Below are positions 1-8,133 of a stretch of 64,000 nt of DNA, piece after piece (position 1 is the stretch's first letter; every line of letters starts with the position of its first letter). Under the pieces are notes generated by a model. The model was not told where the DNA came from. It saw only the letters and a list, made by a program, of their open reading frames with translations, and made no database searches. The stretch is from Paenibacillus woosongensis (GTDB lineage: Bacteria; Bacillota; Bacilli; Paenibacillales; Paenibacillaceae), in NCBI RefSeq assembly GCF_009725165.1, contig NZ_WNZW01000004.1, positions 124,001 to 188,000 of the forward strand, written 5' to 3'. Both the position numbers and the translations under genes were made by a program.

Positions 1-910
1 CCATGCTTAAATATCGTTCACCCGTATCCGGCGCAATGCATAATATGCGCTTGCCCGCCCCAAGCTGGTGTGCGAACTGAATCGCCGTCCAGACGGAGGC
101 TCCCGCAGAAGGGCCAACCAGAATGCCTTCCAAGGCGGCTAGGCGGCGAGTCGTCTCCAGCGCATCCTCGTCGGACACCTGAACGATCTCGTCATAAACG
201 CCGGTATTGAGAATAGGCGGAACAAAACCCGGACTCGTGCCGACAAGCTTATGCGGTCCCGGCTCTCCGCCGGACAGCACCGGCGAGCCCATTGGTTCAA
301 CGACGGCGATCCGGATGCCGGGAATATGCTCTCGCAAATATTCGCCAGTTCCCGTAATCGTACCGCCGGTTCCGGACGTGGCGACGAAAACATCGAGCCT
401 GCCGTCCATTTGCTGCATGATCTCTGGCCCGGTGGTCAGGCGATGGATTTCCGGATTCGCCTCGTTCTGGAATTGCTGCGGCATGAAGCTGCCGGGAATT
501 TCGGCAAGGAGCTGCTTCGCTTTTTCGATAGCCCCGGGCATCCGTTTGGCTGCGGGCGTGAGTACCACCTGAGCGCCATAAGCCTTCAAAATGTTAATGC
601 GCTCTTTGGTCATATTATCGGGCATGACAAGGATCGTCCTGTAGCCTTTGGCCGCGGCGTTCATCGCAAGTCCGATGCCGGTGTTGCCGCTGGTCGGCTC
701 GATGATAGTTGCCCCCGGCTTCAACATGCCGGTCTTTTCCGCCTCGCGGATCATATGGGAAGCCGCGCGGTCCTTGACGCTGCCGCTCGGGTTGAAATAT
801 TCCAGCTTGACGAAGACCTCAGCGTCCTGCATGCCGACCAGACGGTTCAGCTTCACGGCTGGAGTGTCTCCGACGAGCTCGGAGATGTTGTTGACGACTT
901 TGCGGATCAT
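1..910 (-). CDS. cysK: Cysteine synthase A (O-acetylserine sulfhydrylase), 3' end cut by the window
   Basis: PLP enzyme making L-cysteine from O-acetylserine and sulfide in the cytosol. I translated the minus strand by eye: 303 residues are visible and only the last few (family length about 308) are missing. Visible motifs are the PLP-lysine segment PSGSVKDR (Lys46), the phosphate/substrate loop TSGNTG (residues 73-78), the glycine-rich TSGTGGT loop and a late GPSAGAS. The ATG at 910 follows a good ribosome site (AAAGGGGAG). It has its own sigma-A-like promoter (946-974), so it is probably transcribed separately from the lipoprotein gene upstream. No T-box or SAM leader is visible in the short leader. 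It could be a CysK-like paralogue rather than the main enzyme, but the family is certain. Confidence 0.95.
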   Translation of the reverse strand, partial: MIRKVVNNISELVGDTPAVKLNRLVGMQDAEVFVKLEYFNPSGSVKDRAASHMIREAEKTGMLKPGATIIEPTSGNTGIGLAMNAAAKGYRTILVMPDNMTKERINILKAYGAQVVLTPAAKRMPGAIEKAKQLLAEIPGSFMPQQFQNEANPEIHRLTTGPEIMQQMDGRLDVFVATSGTGGTITGTGEYLREHIPGIRIAVVEPMGSPVLSGGEPGPHKLVGTSPGFVPPILNTGVYDEIVQVSDEDALETTRRLAALEGILVGPSAGASVWTAIQFAHQLGAGKRILCIAPDTGERYLSM

Positions 911-945
911 GGCGCTCCCCTTTCTTTAGCCCTGTATGACAATAT

Positions 946-974
946 ATTGTAGCGGTTGGAAGGCCCGACTTCAA
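946..974 (-). promoter_or_regulatory. sigma-A-type promoter of cysK
   Basis: Read on the minus strand: -35 TTGAAG (974-969), a 17-nt spacer and -10 TACAAT (951-946). It lies about 40 nt before the cysK start, giving a short leader that includes the AAAGGGGAG ribosome site. Confidence 0.7.
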
Positions 975-992
975 GTTGCGGACAACAGGAAG

Positions 993-1033
993 AACCTTGG
1001 CAAGAGGTACTGAGCGCCTCTTTGGCCAAGGTT
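993..1033 (-). terminator. Hairpin after the lipoprotein gene, probable terminator
   Basis: Inverted repeat AACCTTGGC...GCCAAGGTT, with a further inner AAGAGG/CCTCTT pairing. On the minus strand it follows the lipoprotein stop and precedes the cysK promoter, and is followed by a modest pyrimidine stretch (TTCTTCC). An 8-T run at 1044-1051 on the plus strand is too far from the stem to be its tail. Confidence 0.5.
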
Positions 1034-1089
1034 TGAATGCTGCTTTTTTTTGAGATATAGGAAGTATAAGCATGTCTGGTGGCCAGCCG

Positions 1090-1977
1090 TTACCAGGACG
1101 AGAGCTCTGTCCGTTTCCAGGTATCCTTGGCGACACAGACGTAAATGTAATTTTCGTCCCAAGCAATGTCTCCCTTATTGCCCGGAGCGCTGGAGGAGGC
1201 GGGAGTCTTCGCTTCGCGAATGGATATGCCGTCGCCGTTCACATCCAGCTTGCTCTGGGGTTCACTCGTCCCCACGCCGATCTTGCCGTCGCTTCTTTTC
1301 ATGAATAATGCGCTATCGATCGCCTCGCCATCGTCTGAATAGCGCACGACGTTGAAATCCCCTCCTGTGTTATTGCCGGCAAGTTCGGAGCTGTCGGCTC
1401 TCAGGCTCCAGAGCGGAGTCGTTTCGTTTTCTTCCCCCGTCTTGGCAAACTGCAAGTCGCGGTGTCCTTCGCCTGCCACTCTTAAAATGCCATCCATCAC
1501 GTTAAAGTTGGAGGAATGGGTGCGAATTTCCGATACGTCGGTATCGTAAGGAATTTCAAGGCGCGTGAATAACTCGTCCTTATGCTCCCCGTCCGGGGAC
1601 ATCGTTGTTTCGATCGAAATATGTTTATGGTCATGCTGCTCAGGATTGTTGGCTTTGTCATGGGATACGATGGCCGTCTTGTCCATACCCTTCTCATCGG
1701 CCCAGGCAATGGCTGGCTTGGCGCGTTCGGCTGTCCACTGCAGGCGGATCAGATCCGATAAGTGCCCTTCGCTGGCCACCCATTTCTGGTCCGTTGACAG
1801 ATGTATCCGTTCATTATGCGGAAATGCGATGCCTCCTCCCGGAAGGGTAGAGGACTGGAATGCCGGCGTCTGTGCTCCCGTGGAAGCTTGCTTGGAAGCG
1901 CTGCTGGCCTGGCAGCCTCCTAAATAAATCAAACTTAGACTTAAAATGAAGAGTGCGGCGGTTTTTAAGGTTTTCAT
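1090..1977 (-). CDS. Lipoprotein with phage tail-fibre-like C-terminus
   Basis: Predicted surface lipoprotein of 295 aa and unknown function. The start at 1977 is chosen because AAAGGAGAG lies 5-7 nt upstream; an in-frame ATG further up (1995) overlaps that ribosome site. A signal peptide ends in a lipobox (YLGGC, Cys22). After a Ser/Ala-rich linker the body is acidic and His/Asp rich. The last about 70 residues contain GKIGVGTSEP, SKLDVNG and a GDIAWDENYIYVC stretch, the kind of sequence found at the ends of phage tail-fibre and tail-spike proteins just before a chaperone or receptor-binding tip. Here it is attached to a lipoprotein export signal. It stands alone between cysK and the DnaA-box region. 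The family link is from memory of tail-fibre ends and is not tested. Confidence 0.8.
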   Translation of the reverse strand: MKTLKTAALFILSLSLIYLGGCQASSASKQASTGAQTPAFQSSTLPGGGIAFPHNERIHLSTDQKWVASEGHLSDLIRLQWTAERAKPAIAWADEKGMDKTAIVSHDKANNPEQHDHKHISIETTMSPDGEHKDELFTRLEIPYDTDVSEIRTHSSNFNVMDGILRVAGEGHRDLQFAKTGEENETTPLWSLRADSSELAGNNTGGDFNVVRYSDDGEAIDSALFMKRSDGKIGVGTSEPQSKLDVNGDGISIREAKTPASSSAPGNKGDIAWDENYIYVCVAKDTWKRTELSSW

Positions 1978-2435
1978 TTGACTCTCTCCTTTCATGATTA
2001 ACACAAGATCATGATCCCGTCCAAAATGGTGTTTTTTTTCTCTCTTTATTTAATTCTAAGCTGCCATATTGCGACAATTGCTGTCGGAAAGATGGACGCG
2101 AAGGCTATTAAAGATGATAAAGAGTGTCGTCTGGTTCTAGCAATAGGCTGTTAGGTGGGTTTGGACTTGGCCAGGAATGACTGCGTACTTGCAAGATTAG
2201 GCAGATAGGAGCAGGAGCGAAGGTTATTGTGTCGCTAGAGCAGGACCCGGTGGAGAACGAACTGGGGTATCATTTTTAATTGATACATCGGTAGTTATGC
2301 CGAACACAGTTCTTCTGGAAATCAATTTTGGAATTCATGGGACGGGGGAGAGGATAGCAAACGTGAAATTAGGGAACGAAGCACTAGAAAAAGAAAGTGA
2401 ATACTTCTACAATAAAACAGAGCTCCTTGTCAAGA
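1978..2435. other. Intergenic stretch, nothing recognised
   Basis: About 460 bases upstream of the lipoprotein gene. It must hold that gene's promoter, but I cannot assign clear -35/-10 boxes. I see no ORF with a credible ribosome site, no riboswitch consensus and no tRNA. The notable content begins at 2436 with the DnaA boxes. Confidence 0.4.
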
Positions 2436-2683
2436 TGTGGACAAAGTTATCCACAGCTTGTAGACTAACTTCATGAAAAATAGATGAAAGCTTATGTACC
2501 AAGAGATTGATCGTTTTACGAAAATGAGGAATGTTTTTTTCTGAAAACTGTGGATAATGTGGATAGTTCAGTGGATAATCAGCGTTATTTTACAAAAACA
2601 CGATTTTTAAAGGGAAAAAACGGCCTGTGCGGCCGTTTTTTATGGTTAGTCAGCAGTGGAATTGTGGATAAGCCTGTGCACAA
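2436..2683. promoter_or_regulatory. Cluster of DnaA boxes
   Basis: Seven 9-mers match or nearly match the DnaA box TTATCCACA or its complement TGTGGATAA within 248 bp. Perfect copies: TTATCCACA at 2447-2455, TGTGGATAA at 2549-2557 and 2663-2671. One mismatch: TGTGGACAA 2436-2444, TGTGGATAG 2558-2566, AGTGGATAA 2570-2578. Two mismatches: TGTGCACAA 2675-2683. The first two form an inverted pair two bases apart; 2549 and 2558 abut head to tail. The surrounding DNA is AT-rich. dnaA itself is not adjacent, so this is more likely a DnaA-titrating or regulatory cluster than oriC. Confidence 0.75.
2615..2641. terminator. Bidirectional terminator-like hairpin
   Basis: Perfect stem AAAAAACGGCC / GGCCGTTTTTT around a 5-nt loop, so a T-run follows the stem on both strands. 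It sits inside the DnaA-box cluster, between the boxes at 2570 and 2663, downstream of no plus-strand gene and upstream of the minus-strand lipoprotein gene. On the minus strand it could terminate read-through from the ABC-F gene that ends at 2721. Confidence 0.75.
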
Positions 2684-2720
2684 CTAGTGTCGTTTGTAAA
2701 TGCCATGTAAAAAAATATTT

Positions 2721-4688
2721 TTAAGCTTCAGCCAGCGTTTCCCATTCCTCATAGGCTGCTGTCAATTGCAGCTTGCGCTCGTCGATGAGAAGCTGCCGCT
2801 CTTGCACGGCCGTATAGTCCTGATAAACCTCGGGCAGAGTTAATTCCGCCTCAATGGCCGCAATCTGCTCCTCCAGCTCGGCAATCGACTGTTCGAGCTG
2901 CTCCAGACGGCGCTGCCTCATGCGTTCCTCGCGCTTTGCTTGTTTCTCCGCCTCGAATGTTGCTGCTCCATTTTTGGCTGCGGCAGCGTCGGCTCCGGAG
3001 GAGCTGTCGTCTGCTGGTGCGGGAGTGGGTGTTTGGCTTGTGGCGTTTTCGTCAGCCAGCTCCGCAAGCTCTTGTAATTTCGCTAAATAGTCGTCATAAT
3101 TCCCCAGGAAATGATTGGCCCCGCCAGGGTGCAGTTCGACGATCCGTTCCGCCATTTTATTAAGGAAATAACGGTCGTGGGAAATGAACAACAGCGTTCC
3201 GTCGTAATCGAGCAGAGCAGATTCAAGCACCTCTTTGCTGAATAAATCCAGATGGTTGGTCGGCTCGTCGAGAATGAGGACGTTGGCCTTTTGCAGCATC
3301 AGCTTGGCTAAAGCAACCCTGGCTTTTTCGCCGCCGCTCAGCGCGGCTATTCTCTTCTGAACATCTTCGCCGCTGAACAAAAAATTGCCCAGCACCGTGC
3401 GGATTCTTGCCTCCTCCATATGGGGAAAGGCGCTCCAAACTTCCTCGAGCACGGTGTTTGCGGCATTGAGGTGGGTCTGCTCCTGATCATAATACCCGAT
3501 TTTTACTTTGCTGCCCCACACGATCGACCCGGAAGAAGCCTTCAGGTCGCCGGTTAAAATTTTGAGCAAGGTTGACTTGCCAATACCGTTCGGTCCGATC
3601 AGGGCAACAGTCTCGCCGCGCCGCAAATAGAAAGATACGTTACGAAACAGCGGATGCTTATCGTCGGCAAAGGAATAGGACAGGCCGTCAACCTGCAGCA
3701 CATCTTTGCCGGTCATGTACTCTGCTTCAAAGGAAAAGCTCGCCCGCTTCAAATCCCCTGTCGGCCTTTCCATGATGTCCATCTTCTCTAGCGCTTTGCG
3801 GCGGCTTTGCGCCCGCTTTGTCGTCGATGCCCGGACAATGTTACGCTGAATAAAGGTTTCCATACGGGCAATTTCGTCCTGCTGTTTCTCGTACATTTTC
3901 ATCTGGCTTTCGTATTCGGCCGCCTTCAGCGCGATGTAGCGCGTATAATTTCCTGTGTATCTTTTCGATTGATGACGTTCGATTTCGACGATGGCCGTGA
4001 CGAGCCGATCGAGGAAATAACGGTCATGGGACACGATCAGCAGCGCCCCGGAATAGTTGCGGAGGTAGTCCTCCAGCCAGGTTAACGTCTCAATGTCCAA
4101 GTGGTTCGTTGGTTCGTCAAGCATGAGCAGGTCGGGAGCCTGGAGCAAAATCCGGGCCAAAGCGAGCCGGGTTCTCTGCCCGCCGCTGAGCGTGGAAATG
4201 AGCGTATCCGGCGGGAAGCTGCCGAAGCCCATACCGTGAAGCACACTGCGAATGCGAGTTTCGATTTCATAACCGCCATTATCCTTGAACCAGTCTTGTT
4301 TCCGGGCGTACCGCTCCAGTAATTCCTCGTAGGCCTTGTCATCGTCATGATGTTCGGCCAGCGCGGCGATTTCTTGCTCCATGCTGCGCAGCTCGCGCTC
4401 CGCATCCAGCAGGGAGGCGAAGACGTTCAGCATTTCCTCCCAAATCGTGAGCTCCGACTGCAGCCCGCTATTTTGAGCGAGATAACCGATCGTAGTTTCC
4501 TTCGCTTTATAAATCTGACCTTCATCATATGACAATTCCTGAGCCAATATTTGCAAAAGCGTCGACTTTCCGGCCCCGTTGACGCCAACCAAGCCGATGC
4601 GGTCCCGCTCTAAAACTTGCAGATTAATGCCATGAAGTATTTCAGTAACACCATATCGTTTCGTAATATTAGTCGCTTGAAGTAGCAT
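2721..4688 (-). CDS. ABC-F family ATPase (YdiF-like)
   Basis: Soluble, 655 aa, tandem ATP-binding cassettes and no membrane domain, as in ABC-F translation factors that act at the ribosomal E site. Walker A motifs are GVNGAGKST (about residue 35) and GPNGIGKST (about 365). Signature motifs are LSGGQRTRLALAR and LSGGEKARVALAK, and Walker B is seen twice as LDEPTNHLD. A linker between the cassettes is rich in Lys/Arg/Glu (the P-site tRNA-interacting motif region). The C-terminus (about 560-655) is a charged coiled coil after an Ala/Pro/Ser hinge. The ATG at 4688 has GGAGGA about 12 nt upstream. In Bacillus subtilis ydiF also lies beside moaC, tat and groESL, supporting this assignment. Whether it is housekeeping or gives antibiotic protection cannot be read from sequence; synteny favours housekeeping. 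Confidence 0.92.
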   Translation of the reverse strand: MLLQATNITKRYGVTEILHGINLQVLERDRIGLVGVNGAGKSTLLQILAQELSYDEGQIYKAKETTIGYLAQNSGLQSELTIWEEMLNVFASLLDAERELRSMEQEIAALAEHHDDDKAYEELLERYARKQDWFKDNGGYEIETRIRSVLHGMGFGSFPPDTLISTLSGGQRTRLALARILLQAPDLLMLDEPTNHLDIETLTWLEDYLRNYSGALLIVSHDRYFLDRLVTAIVEIERHQSKRYTGNYTRYIALKAAEYESQMKMYEKQQDEIARMETFIQRNIVRASTTKRAQSRRKALEKMDIMERPTGDLKRASFSFEAEYMTGKDVLQVDGLSYSFADDKHPLFRNVSFYLRRGETVALIGPNGIGKSTLLKILTGDLKASSGSIVWGSKVKIGYYDQEQTHLNAANTVLEEVWSAFPHMEEARIRTVLGNFLFSGEDVQKRIAALSGGEKARVALAKLMLQKANVLILDEPTNHLDLFSKEVLESALLDYDGTLLFISHDRYFLNKMAERIVELHPGGANHFLGNYDDYLAKLQELAELADENATSQTPTPAPADDSSSGADAAAAKNGAATFEAEKQAKREERMRQRRLEQLEQSIAELEEQIAAIEAELTLPEVYQDYTAVQERQLLIDERKLQLTAAYEEWETLAEA

Positions 4689-4910
4689 AACTTCCGAATC
4701 CTCCGCTTATTCTTTCTACATTAAGTGTACATGAAACGGCAGCGCTTTGCATCGCTCTTTATGCAAGCCCCCTGTCTTGTAAAATCATAGAATTTCCGAT
4801 GCTATGAAAATGTGAGTATTTATGATACTTTTTCAGAAATCGCTTTAGTTTTCATTTTGCTTCAACAATGATAAACTAGATGAGAATATATCATTCTATG
4901 AGGGATTTAT

Positions 4911-5582
4911 ATGATGAATATCCCAGATATTAAACATCATTTGCGCCGTACGATGAGAGAACGCCGATCCCAAATTCCGGAACTATTGCGGCAAGAGCAG
5001 TCGCTGGCAGCCAGCTTGCTGGCGGAACGGGAAGTACTGGGACCCCTGCGGCACGAACGGAACAAACGGCTTACGGTATTCATTTATGCTTCCTTTCGGG
5101 ATGAGCCCGATACAAGCGAGTTGATGAACAACTGCTGGAAGCAGGGGGATCGCGTATTGGTTCCAAAAGTCGCCGGAGCCGGGCGGTTTGAGCTGCATGA
5201 ATTGAAGGAAGCCGGCGAACTGCTGCCTGGTGCTTGGGGTATTCCCGAGCCGGCTGAGCATACGGGCATTTGGCCCGAGAACCGCTGGCCTGAAATCGAT
5301 CTCGTTGTGGTTCCTGGCCTTGCCTATGACAGGACAGGAGGCCGGATCGGCTTCGGGGGAGGATTTTACGACCGTTTCATGGACGCTTTGCAGCGTTCAG
5401 AGGGCGGCGGGGCAGGCGCTATTATCGCAGCGCTCGCTTTTCAAGAGCAAATATTGACGGACTGTATTCCGATGGAGCCCCATGATTTTAGGGTAGATCT
5501 GCTGTTTACAGCCTCCGGTCCGATATATATCAATGAAAGTAGTGAAAATTTATGTCTTCGGAATCCCAGGAAGGGAAATTGA
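4911..5582 (+). CDS. 5-formyltetrahydrofolate cyclo-ligase
   Basis: Cytosolic enzyme converting 5-formyl-THF to 5,10-methenyl-THF with ATP. It is 223 aa; the family is usually about 190, and the excess is at the C-terminus. The basic N-terminal helix (LRRTMRERR) and the signature [19 protein letters not shown] followed by FYDRFM (about residues 138-160) are diagnostic. The ATG at 4911 has GAGGG five bases upstream; a second ATG follows immediately. The 3' end overlaps the start of moaC by about 31 bp, suggesting translational coupling. It is divergent from the ABC-F gene; the 222-bp gap between them carries both promoters, which I could not define. Confidence 0.92.
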   Translation: MMNIPDIKHHLRRTMRERRSQIPELLRQEQSLAASLLAEREVLGPLRHERNKRLTVFIYASFRDEPDTSELMNNCWKQGDRVLVPKVAGAGRFELHELKEAGELLPGAWGIPEPAEHTGIWPENRWPEIDLVVVPGLAYDRTGGRIGFGGGFYDRFMDALQRSEGGGAGAIIAALAFQEQILTDCIPMEPHDFRVDLLFTASGPIYINESSENLCLRNPRKGN

Positions 5583-6046
5583 CTCATTTTAATGAACAGG
5601 GCAGAGCAAATATGGTCGATATTTCAGGGAAGCAGGCAACAGCCCGGACGGCGGTTGCCGTATCGACAATTACGATGCATCCGGACACGCTTCGCGCCAT
5701 CAAGAAAGGCCAGGTTGGCAAAGGGGACGTGCTTGCCGTGGCGCAAATTGCCGGAATTCAGGGAGCTAAGAGAACCTCTGACTGGATTCCCATGTGCCAC
5801 CCACTGCCATTAACCGGAGTTAACCTCATTTTTACAGATAACGGGCATAATGAGCTGCATATTGAGGCAACCGTGAAAACAGAAGGCAAAACGGGCGTGG
5901 AAATGGAGGCGCTCACCGCTGTTTCAGCCGCGGCGTTAACCGTGTACGACATGTGCAAAGCGCTGCAAAAGGATATGGTTATCGGCCCGACCCTGCTCCG
6001 CAGTAAGACGGGCGGAAAAAGCGGAAACTATCTTTCTGGGGTTTAA
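5552..6046 (+). CDS. moaC: Cyclic pyranopterin monophosphate synthase MoaC
   Basis: Second step of molybdopterin synthesis: with MoaA it converts GTP to cyclic pyranopterin monophosphate. The HFNEQG start region, the [10 protein letters not shown] motif (about 83-92) and the KTGVEMEAL / YDMCKAL stretches are typical, including the conserved His and Lys residues. The ATG at 5552 gives 164 aa. A TTG at 5579, after AGGAAGGG, would give 155 aa beginning THFNEQG, closer to most homologues, so that start is a real alternative. The gene overlaps the cyclo-ligase gene and is followed about 100 bp later by a mogA/moaB gene. Confidence 0.94.
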   Translation: MSSESQEGKLTHFNEQGRANMVDISGKQATARTAVAVSTITMHPDTLRAIKKGQVGKGDVLAVAQIAGIQGAKRTSDWIPMCHPLPLTGVNLIFTDNGHNELHIEATVKTEGKTGVEMEALTAVSAAALTVYDMCKALQKDMVIGPTLLRSKTGGKSGNYLSGV

Positions 6047-6145
6047 TTATTGCTTTTATAAATAATGAACATAAGTCGTCAATTTAAAAGGATTTAATTC
6101 AGACATTAAAAACGGAGTTCCTATGTGGATGAGGAGGGTGACTTC

Positions 6146-6631
6146 ATGGTTTGGAAAACGGCGATCCTGACGGCAAGCGATAAAGGCTCCCGTGGAGAGC
6201 GCGAGGATACGAGTGCCCAGGTTATCCGGGAACTTGTAGAGGAAGAGCTCGGCGGAGAAATTATAGAATACCGCATCGTTCCTGATGAACCGGATGAAAT
6301 TATTGCGGCTTTAATTGAAATGACAGATTATTTTCAGGCAGATTTAGTGCTTACTACCGGAGGTACGGAGCTGGCTATCCGGGACGTGACCCCAGAGGCG
6401 ACGCGGCGAGTGATTGAACGCGAAGTACCGGGGATGGCGGAAGCGATGCGCTATTCGGTTATGCAGAAGAATCCTGCAGGTATGCTGTTTCGCGGGATCG
6501 TCGGCATTCGCGGCCGGACGCTGATCGTGAACCTGCCGGGCACGCCAAAAGGAGTTCACGAAAATTTGGCCGCCATTATGGATCAACTGCCTGAGGCGCT
6601 GCTGATGGTTACGGGGCAATTTCGGCTGTAG
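6146..6631 (+). CDS. MogA/MoaB-family molybdenum cofactor protein
   Basis: Molybdopterin adenylyltransferase-type protein, 161 aa. The ATG at 6146 is chosen because GAGGAGGGTG lies 5-6 nt upstream; an in-frame ATG at 6125 has no comparable site. The MPT-binding motif TTGGTELAIRDVTPEAT (about 77-93), the early TASDKG loop and a late NLPGTPKG are visible, all family hallmarks. It sits where rex is found in B. subtilis between moaC and tatA, and makes a short cofactor block with moaC. A hairpin at 6648-6677 follows. Confidence 0.92.
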   Translation: MVWKTAILTASDKGSRGEREDTSAQVIRELVEEELGGEIIEYRIVPDEPDEIIAALIEMTDYFQADLVLTTGGTELAIRDVTPEATRRVIEREVPGMAEAMRYSVMQKNPAGMLFRGIVGIRGRTLIVNLPGTPKGVHENLAAIMDQLPEALLMVTGQFRL

Positions 6632-6647
6632 GCGAAAGAAGGGAAGG

Positions 6648-6677
6648 AGTGCCGCTAATTTGACTTAGAGCGGCACT
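6648..6677 (+). terminator. Hairpin after the moaC-mogA pair
   Basis: Nine-bp perfect stem AGTGCCGCT / AGCGGCACT with a 12-nt loop, 17 nt past the mogA/moaB stop. The following sequence is only moderately T-rich, so termination may be partial. Confidence 0.45.
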
Positions 6678-6696
6678 GTTACTGTGATTTTAGTTA

Positions 6697-6705
6697 TGGT
6701 ATGAT
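6697..6705 (+). promoter_or_regulatory. Extended -10 promoter candidate for tatAC
   Basis: TGGTATGAT reads as an extended -10 (TG-N-TATGAT) right after the hairpin and about 70 nt before tatA. No good -35 is visible at the expected distance, which is common for extended -10 promoters. Confidence 0.4.
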
Positions 6706-6777
6706 GTGGGCGTATGAATGAAACGGGCGGGTTGTGCAAGCCTATATTTTTTAAGTGCATTTGGAAGGGGAATCAGC

Positions 6778-7005
6778 ATGAGTGCAGGCGGATTGTTACT
6801 GATCATTATCGCAGCGCTATTAATATTCGGGCCGAATAAACTGCCAGAGCTTGGACGCGTCGTAGGCCGCACCTTCAAAGAATTCAAGGATGCGACGCAG
6901 GGCATTATGGAGGATCAGCCTCAAGGGGATAAGTCTCAGCCCCAGGAGCTCTCAACACCTGTACAAGAGTCGTCCAAACCAGACGAAAAACGGCTGCCGG
7001 AGTAA
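6778..7005 (+). CDS. tatA: Twin-arginine translocase subunit TatA
   Basis: Pore-forming subunit of the Tat exporter of folded proteins, 75 aa. It has one N-terminal membrane helix (LLLIIIAALLIF), the conserved hinge FGPNKLPELGR, then the amphipathic helix with FKEFKDA and a charged Gln/Pro/Ser-rich tail. The ATG at 6778 is preceded by GGAAGGGG; longer in-frame starts upstream would put 20 unrelated residues before the helix. tatC follows after 52 nt, a minimal TatA-TatC system as in Gram-positive bacteria. Tat substrates often include molybdoenzymes, which fits the adjacent cofactor genes. Confidence 0.95.
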   Translation: MSAGGLLLIIIAALLIFGPNKLPELGRVVGRTFKEFKDATQGIMEDQPQGDKSQPQELSTPVQESSKPDEKRLPE

Positions 7006-7057
7006 GCGTGGTAGTTTGTATGCTCACCAGTAATTTAGAAGTCAGGGAGGACGGCAT

Positions 7058-7816
7058 ATGGCTGAAGAGACGCAGCAAAGCGTGGTCGAACATTTAACGG
7101 AACTTCGCCGCCGGTTATTTTGGGTACTGTTCGTATTTGTGTTCGTGCTGGTCGCGGCTTTCTTCGTAGTCAAACCAATATACAATTACGTCACGGTCAA
7201 TGCCCTTTCAGGCGTGAAGATTAACCTGAATGCCTTCTCTTTCTGGGACGGCGTTGGCGTATATATGAAAATAGCAATGATGGTAGCGCTAGGCGTTACC
7301 CTGCCCTTCACACTGTATCAAATATGGGCTTTCGTAAGTCCCGGACTTAAGCCTGCGGAACGGAAGGCTACGCTTAAATATATTCCTTACGTATTCCTGT
7401 GCTTCTTGATCGGGATTTCTTTCGGTTACTATGTCGTATTTCCGCTGGCCATGGCGTTTACCGGAGAGCTCAATGCGGAGCTTGGACTGATTGAAACCTA
7501 TGGAATGGCGGATTATTTCAAGTTTTTATTTAATATCATCATTCCGATATCGCTGCTTTTTGAGCTGCCGATCGTTATATTGTTTCTCACTCAGCTGCGG
7601 ATTCTGACCCCAAGGCTGCTGCGGAAAATGAGAAGGGTAGCGTATTTTGCCCTTGTAGTGATTTCCGTAATGATTACGCCTGCAGATTTTCTTTCCGCGT
7701 TTCTGGTGCTGATTCCGCTTATAATTCTGTATGAAATCAGCGTGCTCCTTTCCTCGCGTATCCATCGCAAGCTGATTGCGGCCGATGCCGAGCGGGAAGC
7801 CCAGTATAATTCATAG
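7058..7816 (+). CDS. tatC: Twin-arginine translocase subunit TatC
   Basis: Signal-peptide receptor subunit of the Tat exporter, 252 aa with six predicted membrane helices. The N-terminal HLTELRRRLFWVL segment, the first-loop WAFVSPGLKPAERK motif (around 88-102) and the late helices fit the family. The ATG at 7058 has GGGAGG nine bases upstream. It is cotranscribed with tatA and followed by a strong terminator at 7833. Confidence 0.96.
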   Translation: MAEETQQSVVEHLTELRRRLFWVLFVFVFVLVAAFFVVKPIYNYVTVNALSGVKINLNAFSFWDGVGVYMKIAMMVALGVTLPFTLYQIWAFVSPGLKPAERKATLKYIPYVFLCFLIGISFGYYVVFPLAMAFTGELNAELGLIETYGMADYFKFLFNIIIPISLLFELPIVILFLTQLRILTPRLLRKMRRVAYFALVVISVMITPADFLSAFLVLIPLIILYEISVLLSSRIHRKLIAADAEREAQYNS

Positions 7817-7832
7817 AGGCATTCTGCCATGA

Positions 7833-7873
7833 CAAACACATCTTCAACAAGGAAGATGTGTTTGTTGCTTTTT
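7833..7873 (+). terminator. Terminator of tatAC
   Basis: Perfect 13-bp stem CAAACACATCTTC / GAAGATGTGTTTG with a 6-nt loop, followed by TTGCTTTTT. It begins 17 nt after the tatC stop. Confidence 0.85.
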
Positions 7874-8011
7874 AGGAACCGTTTCTAAAAATGGGAAGCA
7901 ATCCATAGATTCGAAAGAGCTAATTGGAATATTTATAGATATATAAGGATATCATGAAAAGGGCCCATGGAACGATTCCGCCAAACTTACGAAAAAAATG
8001 CAGCAGGGAAC

Positions 8012-8040
8012 TTGAAATCTGGATTCATTTTGAGTATCAT
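8012..8040 (+). promoter_or_regulatory. sigma-A promoter of groESL
   Basis: -35 TTGAAA (8012-8017), 17-nt spacer, -10 TATCAT (8035-8040). The start point would fall just before the CIRCE operator, the usual arrangement for HrcA-controlled chaperone operons. Confidence 0.8.
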
Positions 8041-8052
8041 AAAAAGTGGTTG

Positions 8053-8079
8053 TTAGCACTAATGTGTATCGAGTGCTAA
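8053..8079 (+). promoter_or_regulatory. CIRCE operator (HrcA binding site)
   Basis: Inverted repeat TTAGCACTA-N9-GAGTGCTAA; the consensus is TTAGCACTC-N9-GAGTGCTAA, so there is one mismatch (A for C at the inner end of the left arm). It lies in the groESL leader directly after the promoter. Repression by HrcA under non-stress conditions follows from established knowledge of this element. Confidence 0.95.
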
Positions 8080-8133
8080 CACATCAATGACGTTATTAAA
8101 TTCAACAAAACATATTTAAAGGAGGACATTTTC

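Noticed and set aside
1072-1308. Plus-strand frame of 78 codons beginning at the ATG after the T-run motif
   Set aside because: It lies antisense to the lipoprotein gene and has no ribosome site; the antisense lipoprotein frame has signal peptide and lipobox.
2436-2720. Reading the DnaA boxes as the chromosomal origin
   Set aside because: dnaA, dnaN and other origin genes are not adjacent and the locus matches the groESL neighbourhood; a DnaA-titrating cluster is more likely.
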